From positions 4,465,501 to 4,529,500 of the forward strand of contig NZ_FSQT01000002.1 in assembly GCF_900143515.1 (NCBI RefSeq): 64,000 nucleotides of DNA. The letters run 5' to 3'. Both the position numbers and the translations under genes were made by a program. Shown one piece after another: positions 19,066 through 29,440 of this stretch (the stretch's first letter is position 1; the number at the start of each line of letters is the position of its first letter). The DNA comes from Micromonospora cremea. GTDB lineage: Bacteria > Actinomycetota > Actinomycetes > Mycobacteriales > Micromonosporaceae. The notes beneath the pieces were generated by a model. That model searched no databases, was not told where the DNA came from, and saw nothing but the letters and a program-made list of their open reading frames with translations.

Positions 19066-19722
19066 GTGCCCCGACCACGCCAGCCCCGGCTCACCCGGCA
19101 GCTCATCGTCGAGACCGCCACCGCGGTGATCGACGCCGAGGGCCTGCCGGCGTTCTCCACCCGCCGGCTCGCCGCCGAGCTGGGCGTGCGCGGTCCCTCG
19201 CTCTACAACCACTTCGCCACCAAGGACGAGATCCTGGACGCGGTCGCCGACACGGTCACCGCCGCCGTCGACACCAGTGGCTTCGCCAGCCGGGACTGGG
19301 CCGCCGCGCTGCGCGACTGGGCCTGGTCGTACCGGCGGGCGCTCACCGCGCACCCGAACATCGTGCCGTACCTGGCCCAGGGACCCGGGCGGCGGCCGGC
19401 CGCGCTGGCCATGGCCGACGCGGTCTACGGCGGGCTGGTGCGCGCCGGTTGGCCGCCGGCCCGGGCCACCCACATCGGCGCGGCGCTGCGCTACTTCGTG
19501 GCCGGGTCGGCGCTCGGGTCGTTCGCCCGCGGCTTCGTCGAGGATCCCGAGCTGTACGCCGCGCACTACCCGCACCTGCGCCAGGCGCACCGGCTCGCCG
19601 AGCACCAGCAGAGCGTGGACGAGGGCGCGTTCGCCCTCGGCCTGGACGCCCTGCTGCACGGCCTGGCCGCCGAGTACGCCCGCACCGTCGGCCCGGTGGA
19701 GTCCGCCCGGCCCAGCGGGTAG
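19066..19722 (+). CDS. TetR family repressor of the acyl-CoA/aldehyde/alcohol dehydrogenase module
   Basis: 218-residue TetR-type regulator. The N-terminal DNA-binding domain is canonical: LIVETATAVIDAEGLPAFSTRRLAAELGVRGPSLYNHFATKDEILDAVAD (about residues 13-62). The C-terminal ligand domain resembles the TetR_C tetracycline-repressor-like class but the inducer is unknown. GTG 19066 has a GAGGAG site 5 nt upstream. It lies between two copies of the same 19-bp inverted repeat: one in its divergent promoter and one just after its stop, before the aldehyde dehydrogenase gene. That layout indicates autoregulation and control of both flanking transcripts. Confidence 0.92.
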   Translation: MPRPRQPRLTRQLIVETATAVIDAEGLPAFSTRRLAAELGVRGPSLYNHFATKDEILDAVADTVTAAVDTSGFASRDWAAALRDWAWSYRRALTAHPNIVPYLAQGPGRRPAALAMADAVYGGLVRAGWPPARATHIGAALRYFVAGSALGSFARGFVEDPELYAAHYPHLRQAHRLAEHQQSVDEGAFALGLDALLHGLAAEYARTVGPVESARPSG

Positions 19723-19727
19723 CGTCG

Positions 19728-19746
19728 AAACTCCCAGCGCTAGTTT
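19728..19746. promoter_or_regulatory. TetR operator O2 upstream of aldehyde dehydrogenase
   Basis: AAACT-N9-AGTTT again (extended arms GAAACT/AGTTTC, 19727-19747), located 5 bp after the tetR stop and 32 bp before the aldehyde dehydrogenase ATG. TAGTTT (19741-19746) can act as its -10 box. Confidence 0.75.
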
Positions 19747-19778
19747 CATCGCCCATCGCCCACCCCCGAAGGGACGAC

Positions 19779-21236
19779 ATGGACCTCGCCGCCGCGCCGT
19801 CGCAGCTGCTGCCCGACGCCCTGCGCCTCCGGCGCCACCTGCACATCGCCGGCGAGTGGACCGAGTCCACCGCCAGCGAGGTGATCGGAGTGGAGACCCC
19901 GAGCACCGGCGAGCTGATCGGGCAGGTGCCGGCCGGCGCTCCAGCCGATGTGGACCGGGCCGTGGCCGCGGCCCGCGCCGCCCTCCCCGGTTGGTCGGCC
20001 GCGACCCCCGCCGAACGCTCCGTGTGCCTCGACCGGCTACACATCGCGCTCGCCGCGCGTGCCGACGACCTCGCCCGCACCATCGCCGTGGAGTTGGGCG
20101 CCCCGCTCAAGCTCGCCACCCGGGTGCAGGTCGGGTTGCCGCTGACCGTGCTGCGCGACCACGTCGCGCTCGCCGCCCGACCACCGGTCGAGGAGAGCAT
20201 CGGCAACTCCCTCGTCGTCCGCGAGCCGATCGGCGTCGTCGGGGCCATCACCCCGTGGAACTACCCGCTGCACCAGGTGATGGCGAAGCTGGCGCCCGCG
20301 CTGGCCGCCGGCTGCACGGTGGTGCTCAAGCCCAGCGAGCTGACCCCGCTGACCGCGTACCTGCTCTTCGACGCGGTCACCGAGGCCGGGCTGCCGCCGG
20401 GTGTGCTCAACCTGGTCCCCGGCACCGGCCCGGTGGTCGGCGAGGCGCTCGCCGGGCACCCCGACGTCGACCTGGTCTCGTTCACCGGCTCCACCGCCAC
20501 CGGCGCGCGGATCATGCGGCTCGCTGCCGACCGGATCGCCCGCGTCGCGCTGGAGCTGGGCGGCAAGTCCGCCAACGTGATCCTCCCCGACGCCGACCTG
20601 GCCACCGCGGTCAAGGTCGGCGTCGGAAACGCCCTGCTCAACTCCGGCCAGACCTGCACCGCGTGGACCCGGATGCTGGTGCACCGCGACCGGTACGCGG
20701 AGGCGCTCGACCTGATCGCCACGGCGGTGGCCGGCTACCGCCTCGGCGACCCGTTCGACCCGGCCACCCGGCTCGGCCCCCTGGTCTCCGCCGTCCAGGC
20801 CGAGCGGGTCCGCGGCCACGTCGACCGGGCTCTCGCCGACGGCGCCCGGCTGGTCGCCGGTGGCCCGGACGCCCCGGTGCCGGCCCAGGGCCACTTCGTC
20901 GCCCCGACCGTCTTCGCCGACGTGCACCCCGACAGCGCGCTCGCCCAGCAGGAGGTCTTCGGTCCGGTGCTCGCCGTCATCCCGTTCGCCGACACCGACG
21001 AGGCGGTGGCCATCGCCAACAACTCGAAGTACGGGCTGGCCGGCGCGGTGTGGTCCGCCGACACCGACGCGGCGCTCGCGGTGGCCCGGCGGCTGCGTAC
21101 CGGCGCCGTCGACATCAACGGCGCCCCGTTCAACCCACTCGCCCCGTTCGGCGGCTACAAGCAGTCCGGCCTCGGCCGGGAGCTGGGCGTGCACGGGCTG
21201 GCCGAGTTCTGCGAGCTGAAGGCGATCCAGCGATGA
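19779..21236 (+). CDS. NAD(P)-dependent aldehyde dehydrogenase
   Basis: 485-residue member of the ALDH superfamily, oxidising an aldehyde to its acid. Catalytic residues are in place: the oxyanion Asn N161 (ITPWNYP), K184 (VLKPSE), general base E259 (LELGGKSAN) and nucleophile C293 (GQTCTAW); the Rossmann motif FTGSTATG follows the usual spacing. ATG 19779 has a GAAGGGA site. Its TGA overlaps the ATG of the alcohol dehydrogenase by 4 nt, so the two are co-translated and probably act in sequence, alcohol to aldehyde to acid. Controlled by operator O2. Substrate not predictable, though linkage to an acyl-CoA dehydrogenase suggests an aliphatic chain. Confidence 0.94.
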   Translation: MDLAAAPSQLLPDALRLRRHLHIAGEWTESTASEVIGVETPSTGELIGQVPAGAPADVDRAVAAARAALPGWSAATPAERSVCLDRLHIALAARADDLARTIAVELGAPLKLATRVQVGLPLTVLRDHVALAARPPVEESIGNSLVVREPIGVVGAITPWNYPLHQVMAKLAPALAAGCTVVLKPSELTPLTAYLLFDAVTEAGLPPGVLNLVPGTGPVVGEALAGHPDVDLVSFTGSTATGARIMRLAADRIARVALELGGKSANVILPDADLATAVKVGVGNALLNSGQTCTAWTRMLVHRDRYAEALDLIATAVAGYRLGDPFDPATRLGPLVSAVQAERVRGHVDRALADGARLVAGGPDAPVPAQGHFVAPTVFADVHPDSALAQQEVFGPVLAVIPFADTDEAVAIANNSKYGLAGAVWSADTDAALAVARRLRTGAVDINGAPFNPLAPFGGYKQSGLGRELGVHGLAEFCELKAIQR

Positions 21237-22348
21237 GCGGCCCCGATCCGGCCGTGGCCGCGCCGGTCACCGTCCGCGCGCTGGTCGCGCGCGGGGTCGG
21301 CGCCGACCTGCGGGTGGAACAGGTACGCCTGCCCGCGCCCGGCCCCGGCGATCTGCGGGTGACGATCCGGGCCGCCGGCATCTGCCACTCCGACCTGTCC
21401 ATGGTGAACGGCACCCTCGCCGCGAGGTTCCCGCTGGTGCTCGGGCACGAGGCGACCGGCGTGGTGGCCGAGGCGGGGGTCGGCTGCCGGCTGACAGTAG
21501 GCACCCCGGTGGTGCTCAACTGGGCGCCGGCCTGCCGGACCTGCTGGTGGTGCCAGCACGACGAGCCCTGGCTCTGCGCCGCCAACACCGCACCGACCGT
21601 CGCACGCGGCGAGACCGACGACGGCACCTCGCTGCACCTCACCCTCGGCCTCGGCGCGCTCGCCGAGGCGGTGGTGGTGCCCGAGAGCGCCGTCATCCCG
21701 ATCCCCGCCGGGCTGCCCCCCGAGCGGGCCGCCCTGCTCGGCTGCGCGGTGCTCACCGGCGCCGGCGCGGTCCGCAACACCGCCCGGGTGGCCGCCGGCG
21801 AGTCCGTGGCGGTGATCGGGCTCGGCGGGGTCGGGCTCGCCGTGCTCACCGCGGCCCGCCGGGCCGGCGCCACGCCGATCCTCGCCGTCGACGTCGCCGA
21901 GGCGAAGCGGGATCTGGCGCTCGCCGCCGGCGCCACCGAATTCCTGCTCTCCGACGACCGGCTCTCCAAGGAGGTACGGGCGCGCACCGAGGGCCGGGGC
22001 GTCGACAACGCCTTCGAGTGCGTCGGTCGCGCCACCACCATCCGGGCAGCCTGGCGGCTCACCCGGCGCGGGGGAGCGGTGACCGTGGTCGGCATGGGCA
22101 GCAGGGACGACATGGTCAGCCTCGCCGCGCTGGACATCTTCCACTCCGCCCGTACGCTGCGCTCCTCGGTGTACGGCTCGTCCGACCCGGACCGCGAGGT
22201 GCCCGAGCTGGCCCGGGCCGCGCTCGACGGCACGCTCGACCTGTCACCGCTGGTCAGCGGGGTGGTCACCCTCGACGAGGCGCCGGCCGCGTTCGACCGG
22301 CTGGCCCGAGGCGAGGGCGCCCGCTGGGTGGTCAGCTTCCCGGACTGA
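21233..22348 (+). CDS. Zinc-dependent alcohol dehydrogenase (MDR superfamily)
   Basis: 371-residue medium-chain dehydrogenase. Catalytic zinc ligands C51 (GICHSD) and H72/E73 (GHEATG) are present, and the structural-zinc lobe has C101, C104, C107 and C115 (CRTCWWCQHDEPWLC). The nucleotide-binding motif GLGGVGLAVL is intact. The overall look is of class III-like or NDMA-dependent actinobacterial alcohol dehydrogenases, so a bound cofactor or mycothiol-linked substrate is conceivable. Start ATG 21233 overlaps the previous stop (ATGA). The last 17 bp overlap the 3' end of the convergent regulator gene, implying that the two transcripts interfere or end in each other. Confidence 0.93.
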   Translation: MSGPDPAVAAPVTVRALVARGVGADLRVEQVRLPAPGPGDLRVTIRAAGICHSDLSMVNGTLAARFPLVLGHEATGVVAEAGVGCRLTVGTPVVLNWAPACRTCWWCQHDEPWLCAANTAPTVARGETDDGTSLHLTLGLGALAEAVVVPESAVIPIPAGLPPERAALLGCAVLTGAGAVRNTARVAAGESVAVIGLGGVGLAVLTAARRAGATPILAVDVAEAKRDLALAAGATEFLLSDDRLSKEVRARTEGRGVDNAFECVGRATTIRAAWRLTRRGGAVTVVGMGSRDDMVSLAALDIFHSARTLRSSVYGSSDPDREVPELARAALDGTLDLSPLVSGVVTLDEAPAAFDRLARGEGARWVVSFPD

Positions 22349-23288
22349 GTTGAGGGTCGGCCGGCGGCCGCTGCTCGATCAGCGCGGCGTAGCCGTCGAG
22401 GAGCCGCCGCAGGCCGAACTCGAAGACGCTCTCCAGGTCGAGGTCCAGGTCACCCTCGTCGGTGAGCGCGGCCATGGTGGAGTAGCCGCCGCTCGCGATC
22501 ACGTGCTGGAACGTGGTCACCTGCCGGTCCACCCACTCGTCGTCGGTGAGGCCGGTGTCCTGCTCCGACTGCGCCCGCATCTCCAGGTTCGTCGCGATGC
22601 CACGCACGTACGCCATCAGAGCGATGGCGACGTGCCAGCGCACGTGCCGGTCGAGGCCCACGCCGGCGGTGGCCCGCAGGCCCCACTCGGTGTGCGCCAT
22701 GGCATGGGGCAGCACCTGCGGACGGGCGATCGAGATGACATGCGGCAGCCAGCGGTGCCGCCGGTAGGTTGCCCACTGCGCTCGGGCGAGCAGCTCCAGC
22801 CGGGCCCGCCAACCGGCCGGTGGAACGGCCGGCAGTGGCGCGTTGGCCAGGACCGTGTCCGCCATGGCCAGGATCAGCTCGTCCCGGCCGCGCACGTGCC
22901 GGTAGAGCGACATCGTGGACACTCCCAGCTCGGCGGCGATCTGCCGCATCGACACGGCTGCCAGGCCGCCCTCGTCGGCCCGGGCGATCGCCGTCCGGAG
23001 CAGCCGCTCCCGGGTCAGCTCCGGCTCCGCGCCGTCGGCGCTTCGGGGCGCCTGCGGCACCGCCGCGCGGGCCGGGGCCACCACGGTGCCCGCCCCGGGT
23101 CGGGTCAGCACCAACCCCTCGTCGCGCAGCAGCGCGAGGACCTTGGTGGCGGTGGCGATGGCCACCCCGTGCTCGCGGGTGAGCTGCCGGGCCGACGGCA
23201 CCGCATCACCGGGACGCAGCTCCCCGAGGTCGACCCGGCGGCGGATCTCCGCGGCGATCCGCCGGTACGGCGGTTCGGAACCGGTCAT
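22332..23288 (-). CDS. GntR-TetR fusion transcriptional regulator
   Basis: 318-residue regulator with two DNA-binding domains. Residues about 5-70 form a GntR winged helix (YRRIAAEIRRRVDLGELRPGDAVPSARQLTREHGVAIATATKVLALLRDEGLVLTRPGAGTVV). Residues about 92-140 form a TetR helix-turn-helix (ERLLRTAIARADEGGLAAVSMRQIAAELGVSTMSLYRHVRGRDELILAMAD), followed by a TetR C-terminal ligand domain. Such fusions occur in actinobacteria, commonly beside monooxygenase or efflux genes. The ATG at 23288 has GGAGG 7 nt upstream. Two near-identical 18-bp sites, 42 bp apart, lie directly upstream between it and the divergent FAD monooxygenase gene, the probable target. Confidence 0.9.
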   Translation of the reverse strand: MTGSEPPYRRIAAEIRRRVDLGELRPGDAVPSARQLTREHGVAIATATKVLALLRDEGLVLTRPGAGTVVAPARAAVPQAPRSADGAEPELTRERLLRTAIARADEGGLAAVSMRQIAAELGVSTMSLYRHVRGRDELILAMADTVLANAPLPAVPPAGWRARLELLARAQWATYRRHRWLPHVISIARPQVLPHAMAHTEWGLRATAGVGLDRHVRWHVAIALMAYVRGIATNLEMRAQSEQDTGLTDDEWVDRQVTTFQHVIASGGYSTMAALTDEGDLDLDLESVFEFGLRRLLDGYAALIEQRPPADPQLSPGS

Positions 23289-23302
23289 GACGCACCTCCG
23301 GT

Positions 23303-23362
23303 GCAGCGTACTAGTACGGGACGCCCCCGGTGGCCCTCCCGGGCGCAGCGTACTAGGTCGGG
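23303..23362. promoter_or_regulatory. Tandem operator pair for the GntR-TetR regulator
   Basis: GCAGCGTACTAGTACGGG (23303-23320) and GCAGCGTACTAGGTCGGG (23345-23362) match at 16 of 18 positions and are offset by exactly 42 bp, four helical turns. The first copy contains the perfect palindrome GTACTAGTAC (23308-23317). Both lie in the shared upstream region of the regulator and the monooxygenase. Confidence 0.65.
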
Positions 23363-23474
23363 CCGAGCGCGTGGATCCCTGTGTAACTACCGTTCAGCGC
23401 GCGGGACGACCTCCCGCCCGGACCCCGGTGACGGCCGGGTTGACGGTGTAAAGCCTGATCTCAGGAGCGGTGCG

Positions 23475-24674
23475 ATGGACAACAGGACCGTACTCATCTC
23501 CGGCGCCGGTGTGGCCGGCCCCGCGCTGGCCTTCTGGCTGCGCCGGCACGGCTTCGCCGTCACCGTCGTGGAGCGGGCGACCGGGCTCCGCCCCGGCGGG
23601 CAGGCGGTGGACGTGCGGGGGACCGCCCGGGCGATCGTCGACCGGATGGGGCTCACCGCCCGGATCCGGGCCGAGTGCGTCCGGGAGCAGGGCATGGCGT
23701 ACGTCGATGCCCGGGGTCGGACGCGCTGCCGGATGCCGGTGCACGCCTTCGACGGCGAGGGCATCGTCGCCGACATCGAGATCGAGCGCGGCGACCTGGC
23801 CCGCCTGCTGTACGAGGAGACCCGCGCCGACGTGGAGTACGTCTTCGACGACTCGATCGAGACGCTCACCCAGACCGGGGACGGGGTGCGGGTCACCTTC
23901 GCGCGGTCCGCCCCGCGCACGGTGGATCTGGTGGTGGGGGCCGACGGCTCGCACTCGCGGACCCGGGCGCTGGCCTTCGGCCCCGAGTCGGCGTACGTCC
24001 GGCCGCTCGGGGCGTACCTGGCCTACTTCACGACCCCGTACCGGAACGAGACCGGCTGGTTCGAGCTGCACAACGCCCCGGGTGGTCGGGTGGTGGGCAC
24101 CCGCCCGACCCGGCACGGCGCAACCAGCGCCCTGTTCAGCTTCGTCTCCCCGCCGCTCGACCTGGACCGCCGGGACCGGGACGCCCAGCAGCGGCTCCTC
24201 GCCGAGCGTTTCGCCGACGTCGGCTGGCGGGCCGGGGAGCTGCTGGCCGCGATGCCCGACGCCCCGGACTTCTACTTCGACCGGTACGGGCAGGTGAAGA
24301 TGGACGCCTGGAGCGCCGGGCGGGTGGCGCTGCTCGGCGACGCCGCCTGGTGCCCGTCCCCCCTGACCGGGCAGGGAACCAGCCTGTCCCTGGTCGGGGC
24401 GTACGTGCTCGCCGGTGAGCTGGCGGCGGCCCCGGGTGACCACGTCGTCGCGTACCGGCGCTACGAGGAGACGCTGCGGGCGCACGTGGAGCGCGGCCAG
24501 GAGATACCGGGCGGAGGCATCTCCGGCTTCCTGCCGGCGACCCGGACCGCGATCCGCCTGCGCGACGCGGCCATGCGCGCGATGACCTCCCGCCCGTTGC
24601 GGGGGCTCACCGCAAAGCTCGTCTTCAGCCAGGCCGACGGGTTGACCCTGCCGGAGTACGCCGTCGCCGCGTGA
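23475..24674 (+). CDS. FAD-dependent monooxygenase (PHBH fold)
   Basis: 399-residue aromatic-ring-hydroxylase-like flavoprotein, of the single-component class A type that uses NAD(P)H and oxygen on small aromatic or polyketide substrates. The FAD motif G10-A-G-V-A-G15 (LISGAGVAGPALAFWLRRHG), the DG motif (VVGADGSHSRTR) and the GD motif (ALLGDAAWCPSPLTGQGTSLSLVGAYVLAGEL) are all present. ATG 23475 has AGGAG 9 nt upstream. It is divergent from the GntR-TetR regulator. Family members closest in style include tetracycline-modifying TetX-like and PgaE-like enzymes, so a role in xenobiotic or antibiotic inactivation is possible but unproven. Confidence 0.9.
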   Translation: MDNRTVLISGAGVAGPALAFWLRRHGFAVTVVERATGLRPGGQAVDVRGTARAIVDRMGLTARIRAECVREQGMAYVDARGRTRCRMPVHAFDGEGIVADIEIERGDLARLLYEETRADVEYVFDDSIETLTQTGDGVRVTFARSAPRTVDLVVGADGSHSRTRALAFGPESAYVRPLGAYLAYFTTPYRNETGWFELHNAPGGRVVGTRPTRHGATSALFSFVSPPLDLDRRDRDAQQRLLAERFADVGWRAGELLAAMPDAPDFYFDRYGQVKMDAWSAGRVALLGDAAWCPSPLTGQGTSLSLVGAYVLAGELAAAPGDHVVAYRRYEETLRAHVERGQEIPGGGISGFLPATRTAIRLRDAAMRAMTSRPLRGLTAKLVFSQADGLTLPEYAVAA

Positions 24675-24689
24675 CGGTCGTCGGGTGAC

Positions 24690-24718
24690 CCGGCCCCACC
24701 CGGAGCGGGTGGGGCCGG
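24690..24718. terminator. Bidirectional hairpin terminator
   Basis: Perfect 13-bp stem CCGGCCCCACCCG / CGGGTGGGGCCGG with a GAG loop, between the convergent monooxygenase and SPFH genes. Confidence 0.8.
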
Positions 24719-24724
24719 TGACGG

Positions 24725-25582
24725 TCACTTGCCGGTGACGATGCCCGGGTTGATGCACAACCCCGGGTTGGCGCCGTTCTTCTCGGCGATCTCCAGGCAG
24801 CGGGTCACCTTGTCGACCTTCGCGTTGGTCTCGGTGATCTGCTTGGAGATCTCGGCGTTCTTTCGGTCCTGCTCCAGGTTGCGGGTCTGGGCGAGCTTGT
24901 CCTGGAAGGCCCGGATGTTGCCCTCAGTCTTCTCGTCGTGGTTCACCCGGGTGATGGTCACCGAGAGGATGTCGACGTCGGCGCCGAGCCGGCTGTCCGC
25001 GCTGGTCTTGATGTTCGTTGCGAACGGCTTCAAATCGACGTTGAGGTCGCCGGTCTGGGCGTCGATCTTCTCCAGCGGGTTGTACGCGGCGAACGCGTCG
25101 TTGACCGCGCTGTCGAGCTGCACGCCCACCCGCTGGCCCCGGAAGCTGGTGAAGTCTCCCTTGTAGTCCATGAACTGCTTCGGCGCGTTCTCCGGTTTAA
25201 CCTGCCACTCGATGAGCACCTCGACGCAGGCGTCGGCGAGTGTGCCGGTGCGGACCCGCACGCAGTTGTTGCCGCCGATGTGGTCGTACTTCTGCCGGCC
25301 CGCGTCCCACTCGCCGACCTTCTGCCAGGGCGCCACCCACTTCAGGCCCGAGCCGGTCACCTCACCGGTGGGCTTGCCGAAGCTGGTGACGATGCCGACC
25401 GAGCGGATCGGCACGGAGTGGGCGCTGGAGGCGACGCCGATCAGCAGCGTGACGGCGAGGCAGCCGAGCGCCGCGAGGGCGGCCGTCCGCTTCACCGCGC
25501 TTCTCGGGGCGACGAGCGCCAGGACGGCGCAGACCGCCAGGGCGACGGCGAAGACGATCGCCATGGTGAAGCCGACAGGCAT
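24725..25582 (-). CDS. SPFH/Band 7 domain membrane protein
   Basis: 285-residue protein with two N-terminal membrane helices (about 5-27 and 34-54) and a large SPFH (prohibitin/stomatin-like) domain beginning at SVPIRSVGIVTSFGKPTGEVTGSGLKWVAPWQKV, then an Ala/Glu/Lys-rich coiled coil (FQDKLAQTRNLEQDRKNAEISKQITETNAKVDKVTRC) and a short tail. SPFH proteins organise membrane microdomains and often scaffold proteases or transporters; the partner here is not evident. Two cysteines in the domain (CVRV, DACVEV) and two in the tail (RCLEI, GLCIN) might form disulfides. It stands alone, divergent from the liv operon. Confidence 0.85.
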   Translation of the reverse strand: MPVGFTMAIVFAVALAVCAVLALVAPRSAVKRTAALAALGCLAVTLLIGVASSAHSVPIRSVGIVTSFGKPTGEVTGSGLKWVAPWQKVGEWDAGRQKYDHIGGNNCVRVRTGTLADACVEVLIEWQVKPENAPKQFMDYKGDFTSFRGQRVGVQLDSAVNDAFAAYNPLEKIDAQTGDLNVDLKPFATNIKTSADSRLGADVDILSVTITRVNHDEKTEGNIRAFQDKLAQTRNLEQDRKNAEISKQITETNAKVDKVTRCLEIAEKNGANPGLCINPGIVTGK

Positions 25583-25753
25583 GGGGTGGGGGCCTTTCGA
25601 TGGGCTGTGTGGATCATCAAACTAGGGGGCTCGGTCAAGTCGGCGACGGCGGGGAGTGGGGTCCGCGCACGTCTCCTGCCGGCTGAATATGGATGCCATC
25701 GACATGGCTCGACTCGCAGCACCGGCCGTAGGTTTCCTCCACGCGACGGCCCT

Positions 25754-25767
25754 GTGACCACGGTCAC
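25754..25767. promoter_or_regulatory. Palindrome upstream of liv operon
   Basis: GTGACC-AC-GGTCAC is a perfect inverted repeat 39 bp before the livG start. It could be a regulator site for the importer operon; no regulator gene is adjacent. Confidence 0.35.
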
Positions 25768-25805
25768 CGATCGGACGTCGCCGCGACCCTGCGGAGGATG
25801 AGGCG

Positions 25806-26553
<748 letters not shown>

Positions 26554-26567
<14 letters not shown>

Positions 26568-27246
26568 GAACCTGTCCGCCTGGTACGGCGAGGCGCAGGT
26601 GCTGCGGGACGTCAGCCTGGAGGTCGCCGCCGGTGAGGTGGTGACCCTGGTGGGGCGCAACGGCGCCGGCAAGTCCACCCTGCTGCGCTGCGTGATGGGG
26701 CTGCACTCTGGCCAGCGCGGCACGGTCGAGCTGGACGGGCGGGACGTCGGGAAGCTGCCGGCGCACCGGCGGGCCCGGCTCGGGCTGGGCTGGGTGCCCG
26801 ACGACCGGGGCAGCTACGCCACGCTGACCGTGACCGAGAACCTCACCCTGCCGCCACGGGTCGGCCCCGACCCGTGGTCGCTGGAGCGGGTGTACGAGGC
26901 GTTCCCCGCCCTCTACAGCCGGCGCGACTCCGCGGCCACCATGCTCTCCGGCGGTGAGCAGCAGATGCTCGCGCTGGCCCGGGTGCTCCGGATGGGCGCC
27001 CGGCTGCTGCTCTGCGACGAGCCCACCGAGGGGCTCTCTCCACTGTTGGTGCAGCAGGTCGGTGACCTGCTGCGGGAAGCCAAGCGGCACGGGGTGACCG
27101 TGCTGCTGGTCGAACAGAACCTGCACTTCGCCACCGGCGTCGCCGACCGGCACTACCTGCTGGCCGAAGGACGCGTCGCCGAGGCGATGGACAACTCCGA
27201 GGTGCGCTCGCGGGAACGCGAGCTGCTGGCGTACCTCGGAATCTGA
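26554..27246 (+). CDS. livF: Branched-chain amino acid-type ABC transporter ATPase (LivF)
   Basis: 230-residue second ATPase of the importer. Walker A GRNGAGKST, signature MLSGGEQQMLALARVL, Walker B LLLCDEPTEGLSP (Cys replaces the usual Leu or Leu-equivalent before Asp) and switch region VLLVEQN. The LivF-typical segment GLGWVPDDRGSYATLTVTENL is present. It starts inside the end of livG, so translation is coupled, and is followed 49 bp later by the binding-protein gene. Confidence 0.93.
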
Positions 27247-27295
27247 TTTCTCAACGACGACCCGTGCGATGAGGCGCGGAATGGATGGAGTGGGC

Positions 27296-28546
<1,251 letters not shown>

Positions 28547-28558
28547 GCGTGTGACGCT

Positions 28559-29440
28559 GTGAGCGGATTCGCACAGAACACGTTCAACGGGTTGGTGAGC
28601 GGGGCGTTCTACGCCCTGCTCGCCCTCGGGCTCGCGGTCATCTTCGGCATGCTGCGGGTGGTCAACTTCGCCCACGGCGCGTTCTACATGCTCGGCGCGT
28701 TCGGCGCGTACGTGCTGCTCACCGAGGCGGGCGTGCCGTTCTGGGCGGCCCTGGTGATCATGCCGGTGGGGCTGGCTCTGCTGGGCATGGCGCTGGAGCG
28801 GGCGGTGATCCACCGGTTGACCCGGCTCGACCCGCTCTACAACTTCCTGCTCACCTTCGGCCTGACGCTGATCCTGCAGGACCTGGTGAAGCTGCGGTAC
28901 GGCGTGCAGTCCAGCCCGTACGCCACCCCGTCGCTGTTGAGCGGGACGGTGAACTTCGGGCTCTTCGACTTCCCGACCTACCGGGTGTTCATCCTCGGCT
29001 TCGCGGTGCTGCTCTGCGTCGCGGTGTGGTGGGTGCTCACCCGGACCCGGATCGGCATGGTGGTCCGCGCCTCGACCGAGCGGCCGGACCTGACCCGGGC
29101 GTTCGGTATCGACGTCGGACGCTGGGTGACCCCGGTCTTCGGCTTCGGCATCGGGCTGGCCGGGCTGGCCGGCGTGCTGGCCGCGCCGATGCGCGCGGTC
29201 AACCCGCTGATGGGCGCCGACCTGATCATCGTGGTCTTCGCGGTGGTGGTGATCGGTGGGCTGGGCTCGATCTTCGGCTCGGTCGCCGCCGGCTTCGGCA
29301 TCGGCCTGGTCCAGGCGTGGGGCGAGGCGTATCTGTCCAACTTCCCGATCGTGTCGCAGACGATCGTCTTCATCGTGATGGCCGTCGTGCTGCTCTGGCG
29401 CCCGGCCGGCCTGTTCGGCCGTGAGGAGGCGCCGGCATGA
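28559..29440 (+). CDS. livH: Branched-chain amino acid-type ABC permease (LivH)
   Basis: 293-residue integral membrane permease with about eight helices. The family start NTFNGLVSGAFYALLALGLAVIFGMLRVVNFAHGAFYMLGAF and the coupling region TRAFGIDVGRW...AGLAGVLAAPMRAVNPLMG are characteristic. It starts at GTG 28559, 12 bp after the binding protein stop, without a strong ribosome site, so translation may depend on the upstream gene. Its TGA overlaps the livM ATG by 4 nt. Confidence 0.92.
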   Translation: MSGFAQNTFNGLVSGAFYALLALGLAVIFGMLRVVNFAHGAFYMLGAFGAYVLLTEAGVPFWAALVIMPVGLALLGMALERAVIHRLTRLDPLYNFLLTFGLTLILQDLVKLRYGVQSSPYATPSLLSGTVNFGLFDFPTYRVFILGFAVLLCVAVWWVLTRTRIGMVVRASTERPDLTRAFGIDVGRWVTPVFGFGIGLAGLAGVLAAPMRAVNPLMGADLIIVVFAVVVIGGLGSIFGSVAAGFGIGLVQAWGEAYLSNFPIVSQTIVFIVMAVVLLWRPAGLFGREEAPA

